Shown: piece after piece, positions 29,168-38,092 of the stretch | Position numbering within the stretch: position 1 is the stretch's first letter | Layout of the letters: each line of letters starts with the position of its first letter | NCBI RefSeq assembly: GCF_030684185.1 | Contig: NZ_JAUXOY010000014.1 | Coordinates: 466,001-530,000, forward strand | From: Methylotenera sp. | Lineage (GTDB): Bacteria; Pseudomonadota; Gammaproteobacteria; Burkholderiales; Methylophilaceae | Length of the DNA stretch: 64,000 bases | Direction of reading: 5' to 3' | Translations under genes and position numbers: made by a program | Notes under the pieces: generated by a model | The model's database searches: none | What the model saw: the letters and a program-made list of their open reading frames with translations, nothing else | What the model was told of the DNA's origin: nothing

Positions 29168-29704
29168 ATGCCACTTAGAATGCGTTTTTATATCAATCGC
29201 TTTTATCAGATAGATAGTTTTTTATGTATTGCTGTCAACCATACAAGTCAATATAGATTAATACGCGATTGTTTTAGGTTGGTAAGTCGTCTGGGTGACG
29301 GAGTATTTTGGTATGGACTGATGTTAGGCATTTTAATTATCAAAGGAGCTGAAGGTCTCACCCCAGTGGTGCACATGGCGCTTGCTGGTTTGGTTGGCAC
29401 ATTGCTTTATAAGTGGTTAAAAGGCAAAACCTTGCGTCCGCGTCCTTATGAAGTACATCAGGACATTTGGTTAACCGGCACTCCGCTAGATAAATTCAGC
29501 TTCCCCTCGGGGCATACCCTGCATGCTGTTGTGTTTGGTTTAGTGGCAATCAATTACTATCCGCAACTCGCAATCATTGTGGTGCCTTTTACTGCGATGG
29601 TGGCACTATCGCGTGTCGTGTTAGGGTTACATTACCCAAGTGATGTGATTGCGGGCGCTTTGATAGGTGGCTTGATAGCGGGGCTATCTTTTCAAGTTAT
29701 TTAG
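29168..29704 (+). CDS. PAP2-family membrane phosphatase
   Basis: A 178-residue membrane protein with the three phosphatidic-acid-phosphatase motifs: KGKTLRPRP, FSFPSGHTLHAV and SRVVLGLHYPSDVIAGA. These enzymes dephosphorylate lipid phosphates such as undecaprenyl pyrophosphate or phosphatidyl glycerophosphate at the periplasmic face. Several hydrophobic helices surround the motifs. The ATG at 29168 has GGAGG seven bases upstream, better than an upstream TTG at 29150. The substrate cannot be told from sequence. Confidence 0.88.
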   Translation: MPLRMRFYINRFYQIDSFLCIAVNHTSQYRLIRDCFRLVSRLGDGVFWYGLMLGILIIKGAEGLTPVVHMALAGLVGTLLYKWLKGKTLRPRPYEVHQDIWLTGTPLDKFSFPSGHTLHAVVFGLVAINYYPQLAIIVVPFTAMVALSRVVLGLHYPSDVIAGALIGGLIAGLSFQVI

Positions 29705-29726
29705 ATGCTCAATTTTTAAATTGCTG

Positions 29727-30557
29727 TCAGGCGCCAATCTTAGAGCCGCAGTGATTGCAAAACGCACTGCTTTTAGCAACGGTTGCACCGCAAGCTAAGC
29801 AGGTTGAATCTGGCTCTACATTATCTAGGATAGCGTCAGTGCTATTTTTTGTTTCTTGAATTTGTTTTATCTTTCCATGAGCAGCCTCTGCAATTTGTTT
29901 GCTGCCTTCAAAGGCTTTATTGCCAGCCGCTAATAGCTTGTTACCCGCTTGCCCTAGCAGCATATTAAGACGCTCGCCGTCATCATCACTAATAAATGAT
30001 TTCATTGCACCTACTTCCAATACTGGTGTTTCTCCATCAAACTCAAGATAAGGTGCATTTTTAAAGCCTAAAGTTGAGGCATAAAAAACATGTGGAATAG
30101 AACTGCGCGTTACATTGTAAACCTTCACTCCAGCATTGTATTTTTGTCGTGCTGCTTCTAGCTGCGCTTCGCAAGTTTGGATGCTATCTATAAGGCGTTG
30201 ATATTGATCATTAGCTTTTAACTCTGGGAATTTTTGCACCATACCACCCACGGCAGAAAGCACCATGCTTGATTGTTGATGCAGTTGTGCCAGTTGGTTG
30301 GCAGATGACACATCATCAGAAACTTTAAGCATAACGAGTTTTTCAGACTCTTGATATCCCTTCACTACGTCAATCAACTGATTGATAAGTGATACTTGTT
30401 TCTTACCAACAACGCCAATGTTAGACCAGCCTTCGCGGATGTTTTCTGATAGTGAGCGTAAAGTGTTGTAGCCCCAAAAAGCAATCACAGCGATGACAAC
30501 CGCCGCAAACAGTAAAAACGTAAACAAGCTACCGATAAAACTCAAAATCGCATTCAT
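29727..30557 (-). CDS. LemA-family protein with C-terminal zinc ribbon
   Basis: A 276-residue protein. A membrane helix (about residues 8-28) precedes a LemA-type helical domain (residues about 30-185, YNTLRSLSENIREGWSNIGV, SLINQLIDVVKGYQ, then QKYNAGVKVYNVTRSSIPH). Unlike typical LemA proteins of about 190 residues, it continues through a helical segment to a zinc-ribbon pair CLACGATVAKSSAFCNHCG at the extreme C-terminus. LemA proteins are envelope-associated and of unknown biochemical role. It is the last gene of a four-gene - strand group (OmpA lipoprotein, membrane protein, vWA-like protein, LemA). Confidence 0.85.
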   Translation of the reverse strand: MNAILSFIGSLFTFLLFAAVVIAVIAFWGYNTLRSLSENIREGWSNIGVVGKKQVSLINQLIDVVKGYQESEKLVMLKVSDDVSSANQLAQLHQQSSMVLSAVGGMVQKFPELKANDQYQRLIDSIQTCEAQLEAARQKYNAGVKVYNVTRSSIPHVFYASTLGFKNAPYLEFDGETPVLEVGAMKSFISDDDGERLNMLLGQAGNKLLAAGNKAFEGSKQIAEAAHGKIKQIQETKNSTDAILDNVEPDSTCLACGATVAKSSAFCNHCGSKIGA

Positions 30558-30582
30558 TACTTTTCCTTATAGATAGTTGAAT

Positions 30583-31413
30583 CTAACGAACAGGGTTTAA
30601 TAATGCAGGTTGCCCAAACTCAACAACCTCAGCATTGGATTTTTGAAACCACGTTTTCCAAAAAGTAGCTAACGCTTGCATGGTTTGCGGTGAGCGATAA
30701 ACGCCTTTGGCATGTTTGGCATCTTCAGTCAGTAAGCCAGCACCAATCACATACACTTTAGCACCACCAAAATCACCGAACATTTGATTATCTGCCACCA
30801 GTTTGAGTTCTTTTTCAGTGCTAATCTGGCGTACAGCTTGTTTGGCATAAAAGCTGGTAATAGAGGAATTTTCCAGCATATCTGAGGCGATAAGCACTAT
30901 TTTTTGCTCGGCTTTGGATTGCTGCACCTTACTGGATATGTCTTTAAGGCTGGCTAACACATCGGATTTGGCTATATCATTGCGCCCATCACCAAAAGCA
31001 GTTTTCATTGCACGACCTACCAATTGCATAGCCATTTTTGATTGCATGGCTATACATTGGTCAAATTTTGACAGTACTGGTTTGGATATATCATCTCTAA
31101 CTTTTGGAGCCAGCGCTACATCTAGCTTACCTGAAACCAGTACTTCAGTGTAGTGACCTTGAGTAAAGGCAGAAAATTGCGTTACTGAAAATGCTTGATT
31201 TGGTTGCAAAAAAGGACGTACATTGTCTGCTACCGATTGCTTGAGGCTATTATTGAACGGAGTGGTTTGATCAATAATGACAAATAACTCGGTTGTGGTG
31301 GCAACACTGGGTGCGGGGATTTTGGCGTTGTAGCAGGTGGGGATTGCGTCCATTTGACCCGCAACCACTGGACCTGCCAACCAAGCTAGGCAAAGTAACC
31401 AGTATTTATTCAT
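30583..31413 (-). CDS. Secreted vWA-like protein, function unknown
   Basis: A 276-residue protein with a cleavable signal peptide (CLAWLAGPVVAG, about residues 1-19). The core begins ATTTELFVIIDQTTPFNNSL and continues with a later KIVLIASDMLENSS, a pattern like a von Willebrand A fold, with the first strand ending in Asp. The classical DxSxS metal site is not intact, so this is a fold suggestion only. Its start overlaps the end of the upstream membrane-protein gene by four bases (ATGA), and it ends 25 bp before the lemA-like gene. A role in the same envelope complex is inferred from this coupling. Confidence 0.6.
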   Translation of the reverse strand: MNKYWLLCLAWLAGPVVAGQMDAIPTCYNAKIPAPSVATTTELFVIIDQTTPFNNSLKQSVADNVRPFLQPNQAFSVTQFSAFTQGHYTEVLVSGKLDVALAPKVRDDISKPVLSKFDQCIAMQSKMAMQLVGRAMKTAFGDGRNDIAKSDVLASLKDISSKVQQSKAEQKIVLIASDMLENSSITSFYAKQAVRQISTEKELKLVADNQMFGDFGGAKVYVIGAGLLTEDAKHAKGVYRSPQTMQALATFWKTWFQKSNAEVVEFGQPALLNPVR

Positions 31414-32954
31414 AGCAGTTTGTCCAGTTCATCATCTAATTGCGTTTGTGTAGCACTGGCTTTCTCTGCCTCTGCCTTGGCAAGCATAAGTGCGTTTTTT
31501 ACTTCTGTTTGCATAGATGGAGGCAGGCTTTTGATATAGGATCTTTTGTCATCTTTGTCCTGTAAAGAGTCCAACTGTTGAAGCGCTTGGTCAACCGTAA
31601 GCGGTGAGGTTATGGCTTCTTGACTGGCAGGTATTGAAACACCGTCAGGTTTATTGGATTTTCTGTCGGTATGCTTGTCTTGATTTTCGCGGTCTCGTGC
31701 TTCTTCTTGCCGCGTCATTTCCATAAACTTCCAGAAGGTGTTTTTGGTGTGCATTCCTTCTGTCCCAATGTCGGCATTACGTTCCATGAGTTTCTGTTGT
31801 AACGCTTCGAGCTTAGCTTGCGCTGCATCGGCTACTTCGTTATAGCGTTCACGTACATCTGCATAAGTTGAGTAGCGCCCATTGCCGATAGACTTAAACG
31901 CGGCTTTGCTATCAGATCCAGCAAACCCCCATCTATACCCGAATAAGCCGCCTAAAATTTGTAGAAACATAAAAATAAAAGCCAGTATGATGAATGTTCC
32001 CCAGCCACCATGTCTATCAATGTTAATTTCGTCCATCATAGCCTTATCTTTGGTAGCTTGGTTTTGCGCAAGGTCTGCATCTGGCATGATGGGATTGTCA
32101 GTGCCTTTAACCGTCATATCTAAACCATCATCGTTTAATGATAATCCAATTTCAGCCTGATTTTGACCGCCCACTACCGTTTGGTGCAGTGTTTTCTCTA
32201 ACACTTGTCCACGAACATACGTGGCGCCAGCGGCTACAATCAGCACAATAACAACGGTTGCAATTGTGATCATATAGCTTTCATGCGTGCCCACGCGATT
32301 AGCTAATTGTGTATAGTTTGGCTGGCCATCGTCGATTGATTGCTTGCGTGCTAAAGGGACGGTGCCAGTAGTGAATTTATGCTTACGACCATCCTCAGCC
32401 CACTCACGGCGCGCGTGTTTGATTTTATTTGACTTGTACAACTCATGCCCTGCAAAGTGTGTAAAAGCAAACAAAATAACTGAAATTAAAAATGCAATGC
32501 CTAATGCGCCATATTGTTGAGTACTTTCACTCGCCCCTGGAATTGTCCAGCCTGCAAGCACGTAACTAAATCCCATAGCCTCAACAAAGACCAATAAGGC
32601 CGTCAGCAGAAAAATCCAGGTTGGCGTTGAAGTGCGGCCGTTATCACCTGCTTTGGTGATGTAGTCAATTTTTTCATTAAAATCGTGCTCATTTTGAATA
32701 CGAATGAATTTCTTGTAATCACGGCTCAGCGCTTTTTCTGCTTTAAACCACGTATTATCGGCCGAGTCACGGTTCAGGTCTTTTGATAGTCGGCTAATGC
32801 GGCCCACTAACGGAAAGCTCATCCAGGTGTTGAGCCACCACCATGCTACCTTATCCCATAATGCTGCCATTACCAGCATCGCAAACATTACACTCACAAC
32901 ACTCCAAGCCATTACTGGTGAGGCGGCGAAAATTTCTTTAATCGTTTCCAACAT
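31410..32954 (-). CDS. Integral membrane protein with about five helices, family not recognised
   Basis: A 514-residue protein. Hydrophobic stretches lie at about residues 14-34, 110-132, 147-168, 230-252 and 320-345. A soluble, charged C-terminal region (from about 350) is rich in Glu, Lys and Gln and probably coiled coil (RYNEVADAAQAKLEALQQKL). I do not recognise a conserved enzyme motif. It lies 13 bp downstream of the OmpA-lipoprotein gene and overlaps the vWA-like gene by four bases, so translation is likely coupled. It could be the inner-membrane partner linking the periplasmic proteins to the cytoplasm. Confidence 0.75.
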   Translation of the reverse strand: MLETIKEIFAASPVMAWSVVSVMFAMLVMAALWDKVAWWWLNTWMSFPLVGRISRLSKDLNRDSADNTWFKAEKALSRDYKKFIRIQNEHDFNEKIDYITKAGDNGRTSTPTWIFLLTALLVFVEAMGFSYVLAGWTIPGASESTQQYGALGIAFLISVILFAFTHFAGHELYKSNKIKHARREWAEDGRKHKFTTGTVPLARKQSIDDGQPNYTQLANRVGTHESYMITIATVVIVLIVAAGATYVRGQVLEKTLHQTVVGGQNQAEIGLSLNDDGLDMTVKGTDNPIMPDADLAQNQATKDKAMMDEINIDRHGGWGTFIILAFIFMFLQILGGLFGYRWGFAGSDSKAAFKSIGNGRYSTYADVRERYNEVADAAQAKLEALQQKLMERNADIGTEGMHTKNTFWKFMEMTRQEEARDRENQDKHTDRKSNKPDGVSIPASQEAITSPLTVDQALQQLDSLQDKDDKRSYIKSLPPSMQTEVKNALMLAKAEAEKASATQTQLDDELDKLL

Positions 32955-32967
32955 GGGTCATTTCCTC

Positions 32968-34761
32968 TTAACGAATCATTTTTGGTTTAAAGTCAGCTAC
33001 AAGCGTATTATCTCTATCGCCATATATTATTTTTCCTTCTTTCGATATGCCACTACTATCGGCAGGCATTAAAATATCCATGCACTGCAAACCATGTGCA
33101 CCTTGTGCAAATACGCGATATATCACCCCATTGCTACCTTGATAAGTATTGACGGGTGGGTTGATTAAAACATCCGGTTTAGGATTGCGATTTTTGTTTG
33201 GGTTATAGTTGCTATAGACTTTGAGTTCTGGTGCATTAGCAAGCGTTGCACCGTCACGCAACACGGCTACGTGGTTTAGTACTACTAGATTGCCGCCCAC
33301 TGTGTCTTGCCATGAGCGTCCATTAAGCCCTGGTAGATGGTCGTTCGTTGCAAAAGCTTTACCATCTTTAAGCGATTTCACTGATCCAGAATCACGCGGC
33401 CTATCTAAATTGCAAGCACTGATCTGTCGCATATCACTTGCTTGCGCTGTACTTATAAGTGCGAATTTAGGTTTGGTGCCTGCTACTTCGCCAATATTCA
33501 CTGCAGAATTTTCGCGTGTGACTGGTGCCCCACCAAAATCAATCCATGATCGTGGCAATACTTTAGTTTTTGCTATAGAGGTATCTTTAGTGGTCGTGGT
33601 TTTTTGGTCCACTTTTTTAGTGGTAACAGTTACTTTTTCTTTTTTATTGAATGGTACTTTATTAGTGGCTTTAGTTTCTGCTTGAGAGGTGTTTGCGGAG
33701 GTTTCTGCATTACTTTTCGCATTGGTCACATCTTTGGTTACATCTATGGCACGGTAATACTCGGTTTTAGCACGCTTATTTTGCAGATAAAGCTTGAATG
33801 CTTCCTCATTGGTTAAATCTACAATTTCCACCCTACGGTTTTTAGCGCGGCCTTCAGGCGTGGCATTGTCATCAGCGGGCATAGTTTCGCCTGCGCCTTG
33901 GTAGAACAGCTGGCTTTCTTCAACCCCCATAGATTTAAATAATTTAGCAACCGACTGGGCGCGTTTTTCTGACAAATCGGCATTCGTTTTAGAGTTGCCA
34001 GTGTCGTCGGTATGACCAATTAGCAAAATACGTTTTTTACGTAGCTCGTCAAAAATGACTTTTTTTTCTTGCTCGGTCTTATCCTTACTGATAAGTGCGA
34101 GTTGCTCTTTTGCTGAATACTGTTTAGCAATTTCGCTAAAGTGCTGTTTTGCCTCCGCTTGAAGTTCGCCTGATCCGCTAGTAAATTGAGGTTTACCATC
34201 TACGTCCACCACTGAAACAGAAAGCCCTACTTTTTGCGTGGTGTCAGCTGATGTTTTGTCTGTTGGCTCCATCTCCGCACTAACCGCTAGCGGCGTGACC
34301 TGCATATCCAAGCCATATTTTTGCCCAATTTTTGAAAGTGCACATTGGCGATTATCAACTTCTGAGCCAATAAATGCACCTAGCGCACCACCGATGCCAA
34401 TGCCAAGTAAGATACCCGTGGTTTTGCTATCGCCAATTTGGCTACCGATAACACCGCCTAAAATCGTCCCTGCTAGTATGCCGATGTTACGGGCATTGTT
34501 AGCACAAGGATCATCGCTAGCAAAAGTTTGCTTGAATGTTTCTTTGATTGAAGAATTTCCAGTTTTCGGGTTGGTAGTAACGCAACCTTGTAGCGTTAAA
34601 CATAAAAGTAGCGGTGTTGCGATGATGCGAGGAGATAATCTGAATTTATTTAAAAAAGTAGCAAGTTCTAACCGTGGTGCTAGCTGATTGACTAACGGAT
34701 GTTTCATTTTAAAAAGACGAGCAGGGAAAGCGGCCAGTTTTTTATGGCTGTAGTTACGCAT
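32968..34761 (-). CDS. OmpA-family lipoprotein with glycine zipper and long C-terminal extension
   Basis: A protein of about 597 residues. A long N-terminal leader ends in a lipobox LTLQGC (Cys near residue 60). A glycine-zipper segment follows (GILAGTILGGVIGSQIGD and GIGIGGALGAFIGSEV, about residues 91-130). An OmpA/MotB-type peptidoglycan-binding domain occupies about residues 195-330 (GHTDDTGNSKTNADLSEKRA, GRAKNRRVEIV). A Lys/Thr-rich linker and a roughly 190-residue C-terminal region of unknown fold complete it. I chose ATG 34761 with AAGG about ten bases upstream. The leader is unusually long for a lipoprotein signal; a start at the Met 19 codons downstream is an alternative. First gene of the four-gene group. 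Confidence 0.8.
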   Translation of the reverse strand: MRNYSHKKLAAFPARLFKMKHPLVNQLAPRLELATFLNKFRLSPRIIATPLLLCLTLQGCVTTNPKTGNSSIKETFKQTFASDDPCANNARNIGILAGTILGGVIGSQIGDSKTTGILLGIGIGGALGAFIGSEVDNRQCALSKIGQKYGLDMQVTPLAVSAEMEPTDKTSADTTQKVGLSVSVVDVDGKPQFTSGSGELQAEAKQHFSEIAKQYSAKEQLALISKDKTEQEKKVIFDELRKKRILLIGHTDDTGNSKTNADLSEKRAQSVAKLFKSMGVEESQLFYQGAGETMPADDNATPEGRAKNRRVEIVDLTNEEAFKLYLQNKRAKTEYYRAIDVTKDVTNAKSNAETSANTSQAETKATNKVPFNKKEKVTVTTKKVDQKTTTTKDTSIAKTKVLPRSWIDFGGAPVTRENSAVNIGEVAGTKPKFALISTAQASDMRQISACNLDRPRDSGSVKSLKDGKAFATNDHLPGLNGRSWQDTVGGNLVVLNHVAVLRDGATLANAPELKVYSNYNPNKNRNPKPDVLINPPVNTYQGSNGVIYRVFAQGAHGLQCMDILMPADSSGISKEGKIIYGDRDNTLVADFKPKMIR

Positions 34762-34792
34762 CAAAATACCTTTTTTTATTAATTTTTTTTGA

Positions 34793-34820
34793 TTGTAACT
34801 TACTTGTAATTAATTGTAAC
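34793..34820 (-). promoter_or_regulatory. Three phased TTGTAAY repeats upstream of the OmpA operon
   Basis: TTGTAAC (34793), TTGTAAT (34804) and TTGTAAC (34814) are spaced 11 and 10 bp apart, that is one helical turn each. They lie 30-60 bp upstream of the OmpA-lipoprotein start. They resemble a multi-site operator; the regulator is unknown. Confidence 0.4.
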
Positions 34821-35006
34821 GTGTTTAATGTTCGTTTCGCTGACAGGCCCAAATGATTTTTTTATGGGGAGTTTCAAATACCTTCAAAATACCATTTTGA
34901 GATTGTTTGTAATTTAGTATAAATGTATATTTAGATTTAATTACAGAAGCTCAAAACGCCAGCAAAAAATACTTGAGAACTGCTTGGTGCTAAGTGCAAA
35001 TCTACT

Positions 35007-35873
35007 TCAAAGTTCAGTTACATTAAATTTGTATAGATTTACATTAAAATATTCAATTGGCTTTGGTGGAAAATACTTTAAATGTGTAGCGCATTGTTCT
35101 CGCCAACTATCTAGCTGTGCCATACTCAGATTCTTGAGTTCAGGTTCTAATATTGGATTTCTTCCATTTAATGCCTCACCTATATCAGCTACGGCCAGCT
35201 GTGTTTTAGCTATGTAATACACAAAGTGCCTAAATACACGTTTATCTAATAAACGTACTAAGAAATAAATCACATTCGGTAGTCTGACAAAACGTAATAT
35301 GCCATCCCAGAATGCTAGCCGCTTTAAGGCAACTATAGTCACGATTTTAGTGCATCTAAAATTTATCGAAATAAATTGTGCAATAACATCTTGGTGACGA
35401 GTTAGCAGGTAACGAGGAGAGGTGTTCATTATTGGCGCCAAATGTGCGTCCATCGCCCATTCTGATGCAATATGGGTCAATACTTCATTTTTATGCCACA
35501 TCGCTTCATGTGCGGGGACAAAATGGTTATGGGCGATTACATCAACATATAAGTGACTCATATAACCAATCGCAATCGCAAGTTCTTCATCCGTTTGTGC
35601 GGCTAGCATCAGTTGGTGGGCGTTTTCCCACAGATGCGTGTGCCGATAACGATGGCTTACAATCGCCAGATCAGGCAAGCAAGCCCCAGCCATAACCAGT
35701 TCAGGAAATTTTTTAATAGCGCTTTGTAGACGTGGGTCTAGCAATGGCATTGCCCAAAGTAACGATTGTGCGAAATACAAATGCGTTACTAAGCCCCATG
35801 CGTTGGCATCTATTGAATATAGGCAACACGGTAACCACCAATAACATTTTTTTAGGTATGCTGGTAATTGCAT
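35007..35873 (-). CDS. Zinc-dependent phospholipase C family protein
   Basis: A 288-residue protein of the Zn_dep_PLPC family. The N-terminal WGLVTHLYFAQSLL and the histidine/aspartate-rich GACLPDLAIVSHRYRHTHLWE, IGYMSHLYVDVIAHNHFVP and LTHIASEWAMDAHLA carry the pattern of zinc ligands expected for the family. Distant homologues cleave phosphatidylcholine, but many bacterial members are uncharacterised. The hydrophobic N-terminus (CCLYSIDANAWG) may be a signal region. It is transcribed toward the OmpA operon, with about 240 bp between. Confidence 0.8.
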   Translation of the reverse strand: MQLPAYLKKCYWWLPCCLYSIDANAWGLVTHLYFAQSLLWAMPLLDPRLQSAIKKFPELVMAGACLPDLAIVSHRYRHTHLWENAHQLMLAAQTDEELAIAIGYMSHLYVDVIAHNHFVPAHEAMWHKNEVLTHIASEWAMDAHLAPIMNTSPRYLLTRHQDVIAQFISINFRCTKIVTIVALKRLAFWDGILRFVRLPNVIYFLVRLLDKRVFRHFVYYIAKTQLAVADIGEALNGRNPILEPELKNLSMAQLDSWREQCATHLKYFPPKPIEYFNVNLYKFNVTEL

Positions 35874-36012
35874 GGCTTCTAATTTGCCATGCAGTTATGA
35901 ATTAAACGTTACAAAACCATGATTTTTTAGTGACAAAATTGATGATGGCTATTCATAAAATCGTCATATTAAACCGCTATTGTTCAATTTAATTAACTAC
36001 TTGATTAAATAT

Positions 36013-37233
36013 ATGAAAATCTTATTTATCTCAGATGTTTACTTTCCGCGCATTAATGGCGTATCTACTTCTATTAAAACTTTTGTAGAGCAAATGCAGA
36101 GTTTAGGCCATGAAGTACATTTGATTGCGCCGGATTATGAAGTTGCAGCACAAGATGATGATTCATGGGTTAAGCGTATTCCGGCACGCAGCATATATTT
36201 TGATCCTGAAGATAAGCTCATGAAGTATGGTGAGGCGATGAAATTATTGCCTAGTCTTGAGCAAGAAAAATACGACATTATTCATGTGCATACACCTTTT
36301 GTGGCGCACTACCTGGGTCTTAAACTGGCCGCAAAGCTTAATATCCCTTGTATAGAAACCTACCATACATTTTTTGAGGATTATTTGCATCATTACTTAC
36401 CTTGGATGCCTAAGTCTTTGGCACGAGGCATGGCGAGGTTGATATCCAAACGTCAGTGCAATGCGGTAGATGCGATTGTGGCGCCATCAAAACCCATGCT
36501 GGATGTATTGCGCGCTTATGGCGTAAAGGTGCCTGCTGAAGTCATTCCTACCGGTTTACAAGAACACAGTTTTAAAGAAGCCGATGGTCAGGCATTCAGA
36601 TTGAAATATGGTATAGCCTTAGATCGTCCAAAATTACTCTATGTGGGTCGCGTGGCTTTTGAAAAGAACATCCATTTTTTATTAGAAATGACCAAAATAC
36701 TGGTCGAAAAGCGGCCTGATGTGCTGTTGGTCGTCACTGGTGAAGGGCCAGCCGAGGCAAGTTTACATCAGCTGGCTAAAACACTAGGAATAGAAGATAA
36801 CGTAAAATTTATCGGGTATTTAGACAGGCATACCGAGCTAAATGCCTGTTATCAGTCTGCCGATGTATTTGTATTCGCTTCTAAAAGTGAAACGCAAGGA
36901 TTGGTGCTATTAGAGGCTATGGCGCAAGGTACGCCCGTGGTGGCGATTGCTGAATTGGGCACAGCCTCAATTTTGATTGAGGGTAAAGGCGCATTGATAG
37001 CCAATGAATGTACGCAGCATTTTTCTGAAAGAGTGCATCAGTTATTGATATACCCAGAGCATGCATTTGAGCTTGGCAAGCAAGCAAAAGCCTATGCATT
37101 AGACAAGTGGACCGCTAAATTGCAGGCTGAGCGCATGATTAACTTTTACTCACAGATCATCGTTTGTAAGCCCTCTATTGCAGGCTATTCTCAACTCCAG
37201 GCTGAAATTCTAAAAAATCAGGCTAGTCATTAA
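36013..37233 (+). CDS. GT4-family glycosyltransferase (alpha-mannosyltransferase-like)
   Basis: A 406-residue GT-B glycosyltransferase. The N-terminal MKILFISDVYFPRINGVSTS and EVHLIAPDY are typical of GDP-mannose-dependent glycolipid mannosyltransferases (MgtA/PimB-like). The C-terminal Glycos_transf_1 domain has LLYVGRVAFEKNIHFLLE and the nucleotide-sugar motif SETQGLVLLEAMAQGTPVVA. I chose ATG 36013 because it starts the first beta strand; a TTG at 35980 would add 11 residues. Acceptor unknown. It ends just before a bidirectional terminator facing phoU. Confidence 0.87.
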   Translation: MKILFISDVYFPRINGVSTSIKTFVEQMQSLGHEVHLIAPDYEVAAQDDDSWVKRIPARSIYFDPEDKLMKYGEAMKLLPSLEQEKYDIIHVHTPFVAHYLGLKLAAKLNIPCIETYHTFFEDYLHHYLPWMPKSLARGMARLISKRQCNAVDAIVAPSKPMLDVLRAYGVKVPAEVIPTGLQEHSFKEADGQAFRLKYGIALDRPKLLYVGRVAFEKNIHFLLEMTKILVEKRPDVLLVVTGEGPAEASLHQLAKTLGIEDNVKFIGYLDRHTELNACYQSADVFVFASKSETQGLVLLEAMAQGTPVVAIAELGTASILIEGKGALIANECTQHFSERVHQLLIYPEHAFELGKQAKAYALDKWTAKLQAERMINFYSQIIVCKPSIAGYSQLQAEILKNQASH

Positions 37234-37258
37234 GCAATTTTTAAGGTCACAGCCAATA

Positions 37259-37284
37259 AAAAAGCCAGCAACTGCTGGCTTTTT
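37259..37284. terminator. Bidirectional intrinsic terminator between the glycosyltransferase and phoU
   Basis: AAAAAGCCAGC (37259-37269) and GCTGGCTTTTT (37274-37284) form a perfect stem with a four-base loop, with T tracts readable on both strands between two convergent genes. Confidence 0.92.
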
Positions 37285-37305
37285 AAATAACTAAATCGCT
37301 ATATC

Positions 37306-38013
37306 TTAAGGTCTGGAAGCTTCTTGCTCCATTTCTTCCATGCTGATATGACGAACATCTTTACCTTTAACCATATAAACTACGTATTCAGAGATATTTT
37401 TTGCGTGGTCACCAATGCGCTCAATCGCTTTTGAAACAAATAATACTTCTAAAGACATTGAGATTGCCCGTGGATCTTCCAGCATAAATGTAATCAGATG
37501 GCGAATCGTCATTTGGTACTGATCATCTACCTGTTCGTCCATTTGTGCAATTGCCAGCACTTTAGTCGCATCCGAGCGTGCAAAAGCGTCTAACGACATA
37601 TGTAACATTTCACGCGCCAGATTAGCCATTGCTTTTATTTCGGCAAAGCGCGGCGTCCACATACGGTCTGTTTCAAATGTTTTTTGTGCAAATCGGGCTA
37701 CTTTTGCGGCTTCATCACCGATACGCTCAAGATCTGTAATGGTTTTAATCATCATCAGAATCATGCGTAAATCACCTGCCGTTGGCTGGCGTCTTGCAAT
37801 AATATGACTGCAATCTTCATCTATTTGTACTTCTAGGGCATTGACTAGATGGTCTCGTTTAATCACTGACTCAGAGAGTCTCGGGTTTGATGTCACCAAT
37901 GACTCAAGTGCATCTACAATCTGTTGTTCAACCAGACTGCCCATTTCCAGCACCTTGGCGCGTACGGCTTCTAATTCAGCATCGTATTGTTTAAAAATAT
38001 GTTCAGATTGCAT
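37306..38013 (-). CDS. phoU: Phosphate-specific transport system accessory protein PhoU
   Basis: A protein of about 235 residues made of two PhoU repeats (three-helix bundles), with metal-binding clusters in IKTITDLERIGDEAAKVARF and VSKAIERIGDHAKNISEYVV. It restrains the PhoR-PhoB system when phosphate is abundant and modulates the Pst transporter. I chose ATG 38013, preceded by AAAGGA; a GTG lies immediately before. It is the last gene of pstSCAB-phoU. Confidence 0.96.
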   Translation of the reverse strand: MQSEHIFKQYDAELEAVRAKVLEMGSLVEQQIVDALESLVTSNPRLSESVIKRDHLVNALEVQIDEDCSHIIARRQPTAGDLRMILMMIKTITDLERIGDEAAKVARFAQKTFETDRMWTPRFAEIKAMANLAREMLHMSLDAFARSDATKVLAIAQMDEQVDDQYQMTIRHLITFMLEDPRAISMSLEVLFVSKAIERIGDHAKNISEYVVYMVKGKDVRHISMEEMEQEASRP

Positions 38014-38092
38014 CACTTAATCCTTTTAAAGTCTTGCTGGGCGTCACTAAAAATAAATACTTTACTCATATAAAATGGCTTGATGTGCCTAA

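Noticed and set aside
29727-34761. Zorya-like defence system, because an OmpA-domain protein sits next to a membrane protein
   Set aside because: The membrane protein does not look like MotA/ExbB and no helicase or nuclease gene is adjacent; the partners are LemA and a vWA-like protein.
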